Notes under the pieces: generated by a model
Database searches by the model: none
What the model was told of the DNA's origin: nothing
Seen by the model: only the letters and a program-made list of their open reading frames with translations
Program-made: the position numbers and the translations under genes
Source of the DNA: Candidatus Saccharimonadota bacterium
Lineage (GTDB): Bacteria > Patescibacteriota > Saccharimonadia > Saccharimonadales > Saccharimonadaceae
Assembly (NCBI GenBank): GCA_017431955.1
Contig: JAFRKC010000006.1
Location: 1 to 33,245, forward strand
DNA: 33,245 bases
Reading direction: 5' to 3'
In this document: in pieces, positions 24,351 to 31,519 of the stretch
Layout of the letters: every line of letters starts with the position of its first letter
Numbering within the stretch: the stretch's first letter is position 1

Positions 24351-24366
24351 TCATGGAGCCGTATGT
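24351..24366 (-). repeat. Copy of the tRNA-Thr(TGT) 3' end
   Basis: The plus-strand sequence TCATGGAGCCGTATGT matches 24431-24446 at the end of tRNA-Thr(TGT) except at one base. It lies exactly 80 bp away, downstream of the tRNA in its direction of transcription. A terminator hairpin lies between the two copies. Confidence 0.65.
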
Positions 24367-24397
24367 ATAGAAATACACTTGCTCCACTCGACGCAAC

Positions 24398-24420
24398 AAA
24401 AAAACGCTGACGCGTTTTTC
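24398..24420 (-). terminator. Terminator of tRNA-Thr(TGT)
   Basis: AAAAACGC (24400-24407) pairs with GCGTTTTT (24412-24419) around TGAC. On the minus strand the stem is followed by a T run. Confidence 0.75.
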
Positions 24421-24433
24421 TATTGCTTACTCA

Positions 24434-24509
24434 TGGAGCCGTGTGTCGGCTCTGCCCCGACGACCTGCCGCTTACAAGGCGGCTGCTCTACTAACTGAGC
24501 TAACACGGC
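24434..24509 (-). tRNA. tRNA-Thr (TGT anticodon) with an abnormal T loop
   Basis: A cloverleaf of 76 nt. The acceptor GCCGTGT pairs with ACACGGC, with discriminator T and encoded CCA. The D arm is GCTC/GAGC, and the anticodon arm GCCGC-CTTGTAA-GCGGC gives anticodon TGT. The T stem GTCGG/CCGAC is intact, but the 7-nt loop between its strands (24450-24456) reads GGCAGAG instead of TTCRANN. T54, T55 and A58 are therefore all lost. The gene has an extended -10 promoter and a terminator. It could be a pseudo-tRNA, an atypical functional tRNA or a sequence error. Confidence 0.85.
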
Positions 24510-24517
24510 ATGTAAAA

Positions 24518-24546
24518 AATATACCAAATATTGCGAGTTAAAGCAA
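24518..24546 (-). promoter_or_regulatory. Promoter of tRNA-Thr(TGT)
   Basis: Minus strand TTGCTT (24546-24541), a 17-bp spacer ending TGG, TATATT (24523-24518). It overlaps the divergent tRNA-Tyr promoter, so the two -35 regions interleave. Confidence 0.6.
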
Positions 24547-24559
24547 GTTCTGCTATAAT
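24531..24559 (+). promoter_or_regulatory. Promoter of tRNA-Tyr (copy 1)
   Basis: TTGCGA (24531-24536), a 17-bp spacer ending TGC, TATAAT (24554-24559), about 10 nt before the tRNA 5' end. Confidence 0.7.
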
Positions 24560-24568
24560 CAGAGAGTT

Positions 24569-24653
24569 GCTGGAGTCGTCTAGTGGCAATGACAAGAGAC
24601 TGTAAATCTCTCGCTTTCGGGCTTCGTAGGTTCGAGTCCTACCTCCAGCACCA
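24569..24653 (+). tRNA. tRNA-Tyr (GTA anticodon), copy 1
   Basis: An 85-nt class II tRNA. The acceptor GCTGGAG pairs with CTCCAGC, the anticodon arm is AGAGA-CTGTAAA-TCTCT, there is a long variable arm, the T loop TTCGAGT is normal, and CCA is encoded. It differs by one base in the variable arm (CGGG/CGAG) from the copy at 33044. Confidence 0.95.
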
Positions 24654-24659
24654 GTGAAT

Positions 24660-24688
24660 AAAAATCGGGAGCTTGCTCGCGATTTTTT
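24660..24688 (+). terminator. Terminator after tRNA-Tyr copy 1
   Basis: AAAATCG (24661-24667) pairs with CGATTTT (24680-24686), with an inner GAGC/GCTC stem, then T residues. Confidence 0.8.
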
Positions 24689-24717
24689 GATCGGTGTGCA
24701 GAGGAAAGCCGTAGGCT

Positions 24718-24731
24718 TACCTCCAGCACCA
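24718..24731 (+). repeat. Copy of the tRNA-Tyr 3' end
   Basis: TACCTCCAGCACCA repeats the last 14 nt of tRNA-Tyr (24640-24653) 78 bp downstream, after the terminator. GTAGG five bases upstream of the copy echoes the T-stem strand. Confidence 0.75.
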
Positions 24732-24738
24732 TTTTGAG

Positions 24739-24766
24739 AAAAACGAGCCTCTGCGCTCGATTTTTT
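24739..24766. terminator. Bidirectional terminator between tRNA-Tyr and the P-type ATPase gene
   Basis: CGAGC (24744-24748) pairs with GCTCG (24755-24759), flanked by A and T runs on both sides. It can stop both the tRNA region (plus) and the ATPase mRNA (minus). Confidence 0.75.
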
Positions 24767-27260
24767 ATTGTTTTTTAGATATTTTAGAGTGTATTTTATA
24801 GATAATTTTTAGAATATCGAATGGAATAATCGCCAACACGGCTAGCAAAATCACCTTACCCCAATCGGAGAGTGAGATAGGGGTAGTATTGGCGAGTTTA
24901 TTAAAGAACGGGACATAAACCACTGCCATCAAAATCAAGAGCATGATAAGGTTAATAGATACGGAAATTTTGTCTTTTAGGGTAGTAAAGAAGTTTTTGA
25001 TAGTTAATTCTTTTGAGGTGAGCTGGTGGGAGATTAAAATAAATGAGGTAACTAGTGTAGCATAGGCCATAGTGGTAGAAAATAGGTGGTCATCAGAATT
25101 GATAAACGACCAGCAGTAAACTCCGAAAACGACTGAAAATATTGCTAACCCCTGGATAATAGTCCTTGCAGCGGTGGCAATGGTGATAATTGGTTCTTTT
25201 TGGCTGCGTGGTGGCTTTTGCATGATGTTTTTGTTTGGTTTGATGCGCTGGAAAATAATAGATGAGGTTGGGTCAATAATAAGCTCCAACATCACGACAT
25301 GAACCGGGATTAGCAGATTTGGTAGCCCAACTGTAGGGACAACAAGCGCGAGGAGGGCTACTGGCACGTGGATAGCAAAAATGTAAGAGATGGAACGGCG
25401 AATATTTTGGTAGATGGTACGGCCATTTAGAATGGCTGTGGTGATAGTACTAAATTGATCGTCCATTAGAATAAGATCGGCGGATTCTTTTGCCACGCTA
25501 GTGCCGCGCTTGCCCATAGCGATGCCGATATCGGCTTTTTTAAGCGCAGGCGCATCATTAACGCCATCACCGGTCATGGCAACGATTTCTTTATTTTTTT
25601 GCAAAGCTTCAACGATGCGGGTTTTGTGATTTGGATAAACTCTAGCAAAAATACCTACATGCTGAACGGCTTTTTTAAGCTCGCTGGCAGACATTTTTTC
25701 TAGCTCAGCGCCAGTAACGACATCTTCATAACCCTCAAGACCAATTTTTTTGGCGATTCCCTTTGCCGTTTCGCCGTTATCACCAGTAATCATAATCACG
25801 CGCACACCGGCGTTTTTACAAGTTTCTAATGACGACTTAATACTATTTCTAGGTGGATCTTCTAGAGCGATTAAGCCCACAAATTCCAGCTCTGTTTGGC
25901 TGATTTTTTTAGGAATCTCTGATATTTTATTGTTTTTCGCGACAGCAAGTACGCGATAACCCTGGCCAGAAAAAGTTCTGATTTTTTCTAAAATATCTTT
26001 CTTGTCTTCTTTTGGCAGGTTACAAAGCGGCAGAATTGACTCGTAGGCTCCCTTAGCGCAAAGTAGTTTACTCGGGCCGTTCTGCCAAACCTGGCCGGTC
26101 ATTTTGGTTTCATTAGTGAAGAAATATTCGTAGAGCAGTTTTAGTGGCTTGAGTTTAGCTGGGGTATTTTTTTCGCAATAATTTTTGATAGCAATTTCCA
26201 TAGGATCGTAGACTACAGTCGGGCAAGATAAATACGCGATGCGCACAAAATCTTCGGAGTAGGCATAGGCATTTTCCACTACCATGTGGTTTTCGGTGAG
26301 CGTACCGGTTTTATCCGTGCAAAGAACTGTAACTGAGCCTAAGGTCTCAATTGCACGCATATTGCGGGTGAGAGTCTTGTGTTTGGCCAGATCCCAAGCA
26401 CCAAGCGCGAGGAAAACCGTGACGATAACTGGAATTTCTTCTGGAATGGTTGCCATCGCAATAGTAACACCGGCAATGAGCGATTTAATGATTCGTTCGT
26501 GCATTTCTAGATTACTATTATCGAAAAAGTTGGCGATGATCACTAAAACAAACAGAGTAGCACTAATAATTGCACAGATTTTAACTAGCTTGTTGGTTTG
26601 TTTAATAAGCGGGCTCTTGTTTTCTTTGATTTTTTTGAGAGATTCGCTGATGTTGCCGATTTCGGTATCTTTGCCAACAGCTGTGATTTTTAAAATTCCG
26701 GTTCCACTAGTGACAGACGTGCCGGAATAGCAATAATTGTGTTTGAAATGGTTTTTGTCGTCTTCCTTAGTGCTTTTGTATACTACATCAGATTCTCCAG
26801 TAAGGAGCGATTCGTTAAGACTGAGGCTGTTTGACTCCAAAACAACGCCATCGGCTGGGATTTTGTCGCCTTCTTCAATTAAAACGATATCACCAACTAC
26901 CACTTCGCGACTATCGATATTCTTGACTCTGCCATTTCTAAGAACCTTGATATTTAGAGCGGTAAGTTTATTGAGCTCGGAGAGAGCTTTGTCGGTTTTT
27001 TGCGACTGAAAAAAGTCGATCATCCAAATACCAACGATAGAAGCAATCATGATTAAGCCGTCAGAAATCTCGCCAACTATAAAATAGATACTAGCGGCAA
27101 TTACAAGCAACAAAAACATTGGTTCCTTCAAAATGCTTAGGAGTTTTTTAATAATTCCATCTTTTTTGGGTGGATTAATTTCGTTTGTACCATGAATTTT
27201 GCGTGAATTTAAAACCTCGCGCGTAGACAAACCCTTGTAATTATCGATATGATCTTCCAT
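24765..27260 (-). CDS. P-type cation-transporting ATPase (P2-like)
   Basis: An 831-residue P2-type pump. It has an N-terminal cation-ATPase segment (GLSTREVLNSR..GTNEI), the actuator motif LLTGES, helix M4 with PEEIP, the phosphorylated D316 in DKTGTLTE, the nucleotide-domain KGAYES, the hinge TGDGVNDAPALKKADIG and a C-terminal helix bundle. It pumps a cation across the membrane with ATP. Classical Ca2+ pumps carry PEGLP in M4, so the exact ion (Ca2+, Mg2+ or other) is open. The N-domain is compact. It is a monocistronic gene ending at a bidirectional terminator; the leader is short (about 8 nt) without a Shine-Dalgarno sequence. Confidence 0.9.
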   Translation of the reverse strand: MEDHIDNYKGLSTREVLNSRKIHGTNEINPPKKDGIIKKLLSILKEPMFLLLVIAASIYFIVGEISDGLIMIASIVGIWMIDFFQSQKTDKALSELNKLTALNIKVLRNGRVKNIDSREVVVGDIVLIEEGDKIPADGVVLESNSLSLNESLLTGESDVVYKSTKEDDKNHFKHNYCYSGTSVTSGTGILKITAVGKDTEIGNISESLKKIKENKSPLIKQTNKLVKICAIISATLFVLVIIANFFDNSNLEMHERIIKSLIAGVTIAMATIPEEIPVIVTVFLALGAWDLAKHKTLTRNMRAIETLGSVTVLCTDKTGTLTENHMVVENAYAYSEDFVRIAYLSCPTVVYDPMEIAIKNYCEKNTPAKLKPLKLLYEYFFTNETKMTGQVWQNGPSKLLCAKGAYESILPLCNLPKEDKKDILEKIRTFSGQGYRVLAVAKNNKISEIPKKISQTELEFVGLIALEDPPRNSIKSSLETCKNAGVRVIMITGDNGETAKGIAKKIGLEGYEDVVTGAELEKMSASELKKAVQHVGIFARVYPNHKTRIVEALQKNKEIVAMTGDGVNDAPALKKADIGIAMGKRGTSVAKESADLILMDDQFSTITTAILNGRTIYQNIRRSISYIFAIHVPVALLALVVPTVGLPNLLIPVHVVMLELIIDPTSSIIFQRIKPNKNIMQKPPRSQKEPIITIATAARTIIQGLAIFSVVFGVYCWSFINSDDHLFSTTMAYATLVTSFILISHQLTSKELTIKNFFTTLKDKISVSINLIMLLILMAVVYVPFFNKLANTTPISLSDWGKVILLAVLAIIPFDILKIIYKIHSKISKKQ

Positions 27261-27274
27261 TGCTGTTATGTTTA

Positions 27275-27303
27275 ATTTTATAGCGTGAACGTATCGCTGT
27301 CAA
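27275..27303 (-). promoter_or_regulatory. Promoter of the P-type ATPase gene
   Basis: Minus strand consensus TTGACA (27303-27298), a 17-bp spacer, TAAAAT (27280-27275). It is divergent from, and next to, the rarA -10. Confidence 0.7.
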
Positions 27304-27313
27304 TCTGTTTTTA

Positions 27314-27322
27314 TGCTATACT
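27314..27322 (+). promoter_or_regulatory. Extended -10 of rarA
   Basis: TGC-TATACT, hexamer 27317-27322, 6 nt before the ATG at 27329: leaderless expected. Confidence 0.65.
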
Positions 27323-27328
27323 TTAGAT

Positions 27329-28507
27329 ATGAACAGAGTGCCGCTGGCAGAGAGGATGAGACCTAAAACTTTGGATGAAGTGCTGGGTCAGGAAGCTATC
27401 ATTGGTGATGGTAAAATTTTGACGGAAATTATTAAAAAGAAGGAGCCAGTGAACTTAATTTTCTGGGGGCCGCCGGGTACTGGTAAAACTACACTGGCAA
27501 GAATTATCGCAAATGAATATAATGCGGATTTTATTGAACTTTCGGCTGTCACTTCTGGCAAAAAGGACATCGAAGCGGTAGTAGAAAGGGCGCGCACTAA
27601 TTGGAATTTGAAGATGCGCACGGTACTATTCGTGGATGAAATTCATCGTTTTAATAAAGCCCAGCAAGATGCTTTTTTGCCTCACGTGGAATCTGGGCTA
27701 ATTATTCTAATTGGTGCCACCACCGAAAACCCAAGTTTTGAAGTAATTTCACCGCTACTTTCAAGATCACGAGTGGTAGTAGTGTCGCTTCTTTCTAAAG
27801 ATTCGATTGTTAAAGTAATTAAACGTGCAGTTAAGGCCGAGAAAGCCACCAAGCGAGTTACGGCTGGCGCGATTGATTACCTAGCGGATTTGTCTGGCGG
27901 AGATGCAAGATCTGCACTCGGAACTTTGGAACTTGCACTTTCGATTGCCAACAAAATAGATGTTGATGTAATTAAAACGGCAGCTGGTCGCAAAATCCCA
28001 AGCTATGACAAAAAGGGCGACAAACACTACGACAATATTTCGGCTTTTATTAAATCGATGCGCGGTAGCGATGTGGATGCAACGCTTTATTATTTGGCGC
28101 GCATGGTGGAATCGGGCGAAGACCCAAAGTTTATCGCTAGGCGCATGGTGATTTTCGCGTCTGAAGATATTGGTTTAGCCGGCAACGGTGCACTAGGTTT
28201 GGCGCTGAATGCTTTTATGGCAGTAGAACGCGTAGGAATGCCAGAGAGTGGGATTATCTTGTCGCACGTAGCGGTAGCACTCGCTAAGGCCAAAAAGGAC
28301 CGCTCATCTTATGATGGCTGGATAAAAGCACAACAACTGGCTCATAATTCAATGAATTTACCTGTGCCAATTTGGCTCCGTAATGCACCAACAAAACTAA
28401 TGAAAAATTTAGGTTTTGGTGAAGGTCAAAAATGGGAAGCTGGGTTTCACCTGGATAAAAACTATTTACCAGATGAAATAAAGGATGAAAAGATCTATCA
28501 CCCCTGA
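27329..28507 (+). CDS. rarA: Replication-associated recombination protein A (RarA/MgsA, AAA+ ATPase)
   Basis: A 392-residue clamp-loader-like AAA+ protein. It has the RarA N-terminus (PLAERMRPKTLDEVLGQ), Walker A GPPGTGKTT (47-55), Walker B LFVDEIHRFNKAQQD (from about 100), sensor 1 GATTENPSF, the arginine-finger region SRSRVV, SGGDAR of sensor 2, and the C-terminal tetramerisation domain with SMRGSDVDATLYYLARM and YLPD. RarA acts at stalled replication forks. The length is normal for the family, if slightly short. It ends with TGA, direct evidence that TGA is a stop here. A consensus promoter follows the gene but points into the opposite gene. Confidence 0.95.
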   Translation: MNRVPLAERMRPKTLDEVLGQEAIIGDGKILTEIIKKKEPVNLIFWGPPGTGKTTLARIIANEYNADFIELSAVTSGKKDIEAVVERARTNWNLKMRTVLFVDEIHRFNKAQQDAFLPHVESGLIILIGATTENPSFEVISPLLSRSRVVVVSLLSKDSIVKVIKRAVKAEKATKRVTAGAIDYLADLSGGDARSALGTLELALSIANKIDVDVIKTAAGRKIPSYDKKGDKHYDNISAFIKSMRGSDVDATLYYLARMVESGEDPKFIARRMVIFASEDIGLAGNGALGLALNAFMAVERVGMPESGIILSHVAVALAKAKKDRSSYDGWIKAQQLAHNSMNLPVPIWLRNAPTKLMKNLGFGEGQKWEAGFHLDKNYLPDEIKDEKIYHP

Positions 28508-28522
28508 AAATTTAGTTTATGC

Positions 28523-28551
28523 TTGACAAATTTTAAAATGTGTGATATAAT
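28523..28551 (+). promoter_or_regulatory. Perfect consensus promoter with no plus-strand gene
   Basis: TTGACA (28523-28528), exactly 17 bp ending in TGA, TATAAT (28546-28551). This is the best match to consensus in the window. Expected transcripts would start near 28558 and run antisense into the 3' end of the ABC exporter gene. I find no credible plus-strand reading frame or terminator downstream. Confidence 0.75.
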
Positions 28552-28564
28552 GGAAAAATATATC

Positions 28565-30343
28565 TTATCTTTCTTTCAAGAAGGCTCCGGATTGGCGTGA
28601 CCAAAGTTTCGAGTATTCGCCATTATTTTTCAAAAGTTTTTTATGGGAACCTTCTTCAACAATCTTGCCATCTTTCAAAACTACAATGCGATCGAGATTC
28701 GCGACTGTAGAAAGACGGTGAGCGATGACGATGGACGTGCGGCCTTTCATTAAATTATTCAAAGCTTCTTGAATCAAAGCTTCGGACTCAGAATCAAGCG
28801 CAGAAGTCGCTTCGTCGAGAACCAGAATTGGAGCATCCTTCAAAATCGCACGAGCGATAGCGACGCGTTGGCACTGACCACCAGAAAGTTTCACACCGCG
28901 TTCACCAACGAGCGTTTCATAGCCGTCCGGAAGGTTCTTGATGAATTCTTCCGCATTAGCAAGTTTAGCGGCACGCTTGATTTTTTTCATGCTAGAATTT
29001 GGCTTGGCATAAGCAATATTTTCGGCAATAGAGCGGTGGAAGAGCGCAGTCTCTTGAGGGACGTAGGCAATGTTTTCGCGGAGGGATTGCTGGGTGATGT
29101 CGCAAATATTTTGGCCGTCGATAAAAATACCTCCACTATTAACATCGGCGAAGCGAAGAAGCAGTTTAGTTAAAGTGGTTTTACCAGATCCAGAAACACC
29201 GACCAAGCCAACATGTTCGCCTGAATGTACCGTTAAATCAAACTCGGAAAAAAGTTTTTCTTTTTGTTTTTCGTGATGGAAGGATACGTTACTAAACTCG
29301 ATCTCTGCATCGGTAATTTTTAGAGGTTTATCTGTTTTGTCGTCAATAATATATGGCAAGTCTAAAATTTCCACCATTTCTTTAGCATCACCAAAAGATC
29401 GGTTGACATTACGCAAAATGTGATTGATTGTCCACATATTTGATAGCAGCGAATTTGATAAAGAGTAGAGGAATACCGTGTTTTCTATCGATAGGTTAAA
29501 CCATTTCTTGCTCATAACAATAAGGAACAGAATTAAGACGTATGTAATGAGGATGACAACATTCATGGACATATTGCGCCAAAGAGAAACTCTAGCCGTT
29601 GCGAAAGTAGCTTCGCGCGTGTGTTTCGTAGCTTCGCTGAATCTTCTTTTTTCGAAATTTTCGCGCGCATACGATTTGACGGAAAGTTCATTGGTGATTG
29701 CGTCAGCTAATTGTCCAGTCTGTTTATTCTCAGCGTTGGCAAGATCCTCGTCTACGCGTCTTGTTTTATAGTAAGTGAAAATTGCGACAATAAGATAAAT
29801 TATTGCATAAACGGCAAGAACCGCCGCAAATGGTGGGCAGATAAAAAATGCCGTCGTTACTGAGAAGACGATCGTCAGAAAAAGCGGAAAAAGATCCCAT
29901 ACAAATCCGGATTTTAGATTTATAAAAGCATGCGGAAGTTTATTGGCGGCGCTCGTAAGCGAACCAGAAAAACGATCGTTGTGAAAGGTCATCGACTGGT
30001 TTATTACTGCAGTAAAGGCTAGTTTTGACAAAAATTCACCGCATTTTGCATCGAGTGACCAATCTAGCCAATCCAATGCACGAATAACCGCGAGATTGTT
30101 TATTGCGCTCGGAACAATCGCGAGAAGCAGGACACCAGTATATGCTGACAAATTAGTTTCTCCATCGGTTAGTTTACCGACGATTCTTGAAATTCCCAGT
30201 GGCTGAATCACGTTTGAAATGCCAATCCAGACAATTATGAGGAGAAGCACGAGAAATGTTCGGATTTTATACTGCATCAAAGCAAGCCAAAAATAATGAA
30301 AAGTTCGGAGCACGGAATTAGTTTTTTTGCTTGATTTTGTCAT
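28565..30343 (-). CDS. ABC exporter (fused membrane and ATPase domains)
   Basis: A 592-residue half-transporter of the MsbA/MDR type. Six membrane helices lie within about residues 20-330. The nucleotide-binding domain follows, with Walker A GVSGSGKTT (about 379-387), a Q-loop in YVPQETALF, the signature LSGGQ (about 484; full KLSGGQCQRVA), Walker B ILVLDEATSALD and the switch histidine in IAHRLS. It should homodimerise and export a lipid, peptide or drug; the substrate is unknown. The start codon follows the -10 by 6 nt, so the mRNA is leaderless. No partner half-transporter gene is adjacent. A strong opposing promoter lies just beyond its stop. Confidence 0.9.
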   Translation of the reverse strand: MTKSSKKTNSVLRTFHYFWLALMQYKIRTFLVLLLIIVWIGISNVIQPLGISRIVGKLTDGETNLSAYTGVLLLAIVPSAINNLAVIRALDWLDWSLDAKCGEFLSKLAFTAVINQSMTFHNDRFSGSLTSAANKLPHAFINLKSGFVWDLFPLFLTIVFSVTTAFFICPPFAAVLAVYAIIYLIVAIFTYYKTRRVDEDLANAENKQTGQLADAITNELSVKSYARENFEKRRFSEATKHTREATFATARVSLWRNMSMNVVILITYVLILFLIVMSKKWFNLSIENTVFLYSLSNSLLSNMWTINHILRNVNRSFGDAKEMVEILDLPYIIDDKTDKPLKITDAEIEFSNVSFHHEKQKEKLFSEFDLTVHSGEHVGLVGVSGSGKTTLTKLLLRFADVNSGGIFIDGQNICDITQQSLRENIAYVPQETALFHRSIAENIAYAKPNSSMKKIKRAAKLANAEEFIKNLPDGYETLVGERGVKLSGGQCQRVAIARAILKDAPILVLDEATSALDSESEALIQEALNNLMKGRTSIVIAHRLSTVANLDRIVVLKDGKIVEEGSHKKLLKNNGEYSKLWSRQSGAFLKER

Positions 30344-30349
30344 GGAATT

Positions 30350-30379
30350 ATTGTATCACGTGTTTTTTTCAGGTTGCAA
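30350..30379 (-). promoter_or_regulatory. Promoter of the ABC exporter gene
   Basis: Minus strand TTGCAA (30379-30374), an 18-bp spacer ending TGA, TACAAT (30355-30350), 6 nt before the ATG. TTGCAA is its own reverse complement and sits between this promoter and the divergent ppa promoter. Confidence 0.7.
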
Positions 30380-30398
30380 GGATTTTCTCTGAAAAAGG

Positions 30399-30407
30399 TG
30401 CTATAAT
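30399..30407 (+). promoter_or_regulatory. Extended -10 of ppa
   Basis: TGC-TATAAT (hexamer 30402-30407). It gives a leader of about 20 nt that carries AAAGGAG. Confidence 0.7.
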
Positions 30408-30435
30408 TGTGATACATAAAAATAAAAGGAGAATT

Positions 30436-30975
30436 ATGGCAGATTTTAATAAAGTTTTGACCCCTGGCGATTATGAGAACGGCGAGCTTAATGTGGTGAT
30501 CGAAATCCCAACTGGCTCTAACCACAAAATCGAATGGGATCGCGAACATGCTTGCTTTATGCTTGACCGCGTCGAGCCAATGGCGTTCGCAAAACCTTGC
30601 AACTATGGTTTTATTCCACAAACTATTGACGAAGACGGCGATGAGCTCGACGTATTGATGATTACCGACCAACCACTCACTACTGGCATTTGGATGAAGG
30701 CAAAAATCCTTGGCGTGATGAAATTCGTTGATGGTGGCGAAGTTGATGATAAGATCATCTGTGTTCCTGCCGACGATCGCAACAATGGCGATATGTACGA
30801 AAAACTTGAAGATTTGCCAAAACAACTCATCAAACAAATTGAATTCCATTTCAACCACTACAAAGATTTGAAGAAACCTGGAACTACCGAAGTAAAAGAA
30901 TTCGCTGGCATTGATGTAGCAAAAGAAGTAATTGCTGAATCGATTAAGCGCTGGGATGAATCAGACCGCAAATAA
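30436..30975 (+). CDS. ppa: Inorganic pyrophosphatase (family I)
   Basis: Start chosen at ATG 30436, with AAAAGGAG about 6 nt upstream; an earlier in-frame start would lie inside the promoter region. The 179-residue enzyme has the family I signatures: IEIPTGSNHKIEWD, the GFIPQT strand, and the metal-binding D-G-D-E-L-D (D67, D69, D72), followed by the VDDKIICVPADD segment. It hydrolyses pyrophosphate to phosphate in the cytosol with Mg2+, pulling biosynthetic reactions forward. The size is normal for bacterial hexameric enzymes. It forms a single-gene unit with promoter, Shine-Dalgarno sequence and terminator. Confidence 0.95.
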   Translation: MADFNKVLTPGDYENGELNVVIEIPTGSNHKIEWDREHACFMLDRVEPMAFAKPCNYGFIPQTIDEDGDELDVLMITDQPLTTGIWMKAKILGVMKFVDGGEVDDKIICVPADDRNNGDMYEKLEDLPKQLIKQIEFHFNHYKDLKKPGTTEVKEFAGIDVAKEVIAESIKRWDESDRK

Positions 30976-30986
30976 ATAAGATTTTA

Positions 30987-31017
30987 AATAACCCTGCCTC
31001 GGCGGGGTTATTTTTTA
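30987..31017 (+). terminator. Terminator of ppa
   Basis: AATAACCC (30987-30994) pairs with GGGTTATT (31005-31012), with an inner GCC/GGC, then a T run. Confidence 0.9.
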
Positions 31018-31031
31018 TACAAAACCCCTTA

Positions 31032-31040
31032 TGTTATAAT
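31032..31040 (+). promoter_or_regulatory. Extended -10 of the lysozyme-like gene
   Basis: TGT-TATAAT (hexamer 31035-31040), 5 nt before a GTG at 31046 and 8 nt before the ATG at 31049. Confidence 0.65.
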
Positions 31041-31048
31041 TAGTAGTG

Positions 31049-31498
31049 ATGAAAAAGTTAATTTGGTTTTTGATTTGCGTAATACTGGTAGCTTTTGTGG
31101 TTATAACTATTCAGCATCCAGGATGGTGGAAGAATGTGGCGTTTTTGCCACCGAGACCAGTAAAATATGATTGCTCAAGTATTCGAGCCGAAATCGACAA
31201 ATACGATTGGAACAAGGAGTTGGCTTTGGCGGTAGTGAAGGCGGAGAGTGATTGCAATGTCGAAGCTAGGGGCGATGAAGATTATATATACATAGAAAAT
31301 GATCGCGAATACGGCTATAGCGTCGGGGCGTTTCAAGTAAGAATTTTACCAGGGCGGGAGGATTGCGACACTTACGATCTCGAAAGGAACATTTCCTGTG
31401 CTTACGATATTTACAAAAAGGCCAATAATAGTTTTACACCGTGGAGCATGTGGAATAACGGCGAATATAAAAAATACTTGTGGCACTCGCTTTTTTAA
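31049..31498 (+). CDS. Membrane-anchored lysozyme-like (lytic transglycosylase-type) protein
   Basis: A 149-residue protein with an N-terminal anchor helix (about 4-22) and a small SLT/lysozyme-like domain. The catalytic-Glu region VVKAESDCNVEARG is followed by YGYSVGAFQVR (the GxxQ-type strand), ISCAYDIYKKA and a C-terminal FTPWSMWNNGEYKKYL. Four cysteines (in YDCSS, SDCN, REDCD, ISCAY) may form two disulfides outside the membrane. It probably cleaves peptidoglycan, either its own or that of a neighbouring cell. ATG 31049 is preferred over the GTG one codon upstream, but both fit the promoter. Confidence 0.75.
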   Translation: MKKLIWFLICVILVAFVVITIQHPGWWKNVAFLPPRPVKYDCSSIRAEIDKYDWNKELALAVVKAESDCNVEARGDEDYIYIENDREYGYSVGAFQVRILPGREDCDTYDLERNISCAYDIYKKANNSFTPWSMWNNGEYKKYLWHSLF

Positions 31499-31504
31499 CG
31501 CTTA

Positions 31505-31513
31505 TGGTAAAAT
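31505..31513 (+). promoter_or_regulatory. Extended -10 of the DMT transporter gene
   Basis: TGG-TAAAAT (hexamer 31508-31513), 6 nt before the ATG at 31520. Confidence 0.6.
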
Positions 31514-31519
31514 AGAGGC

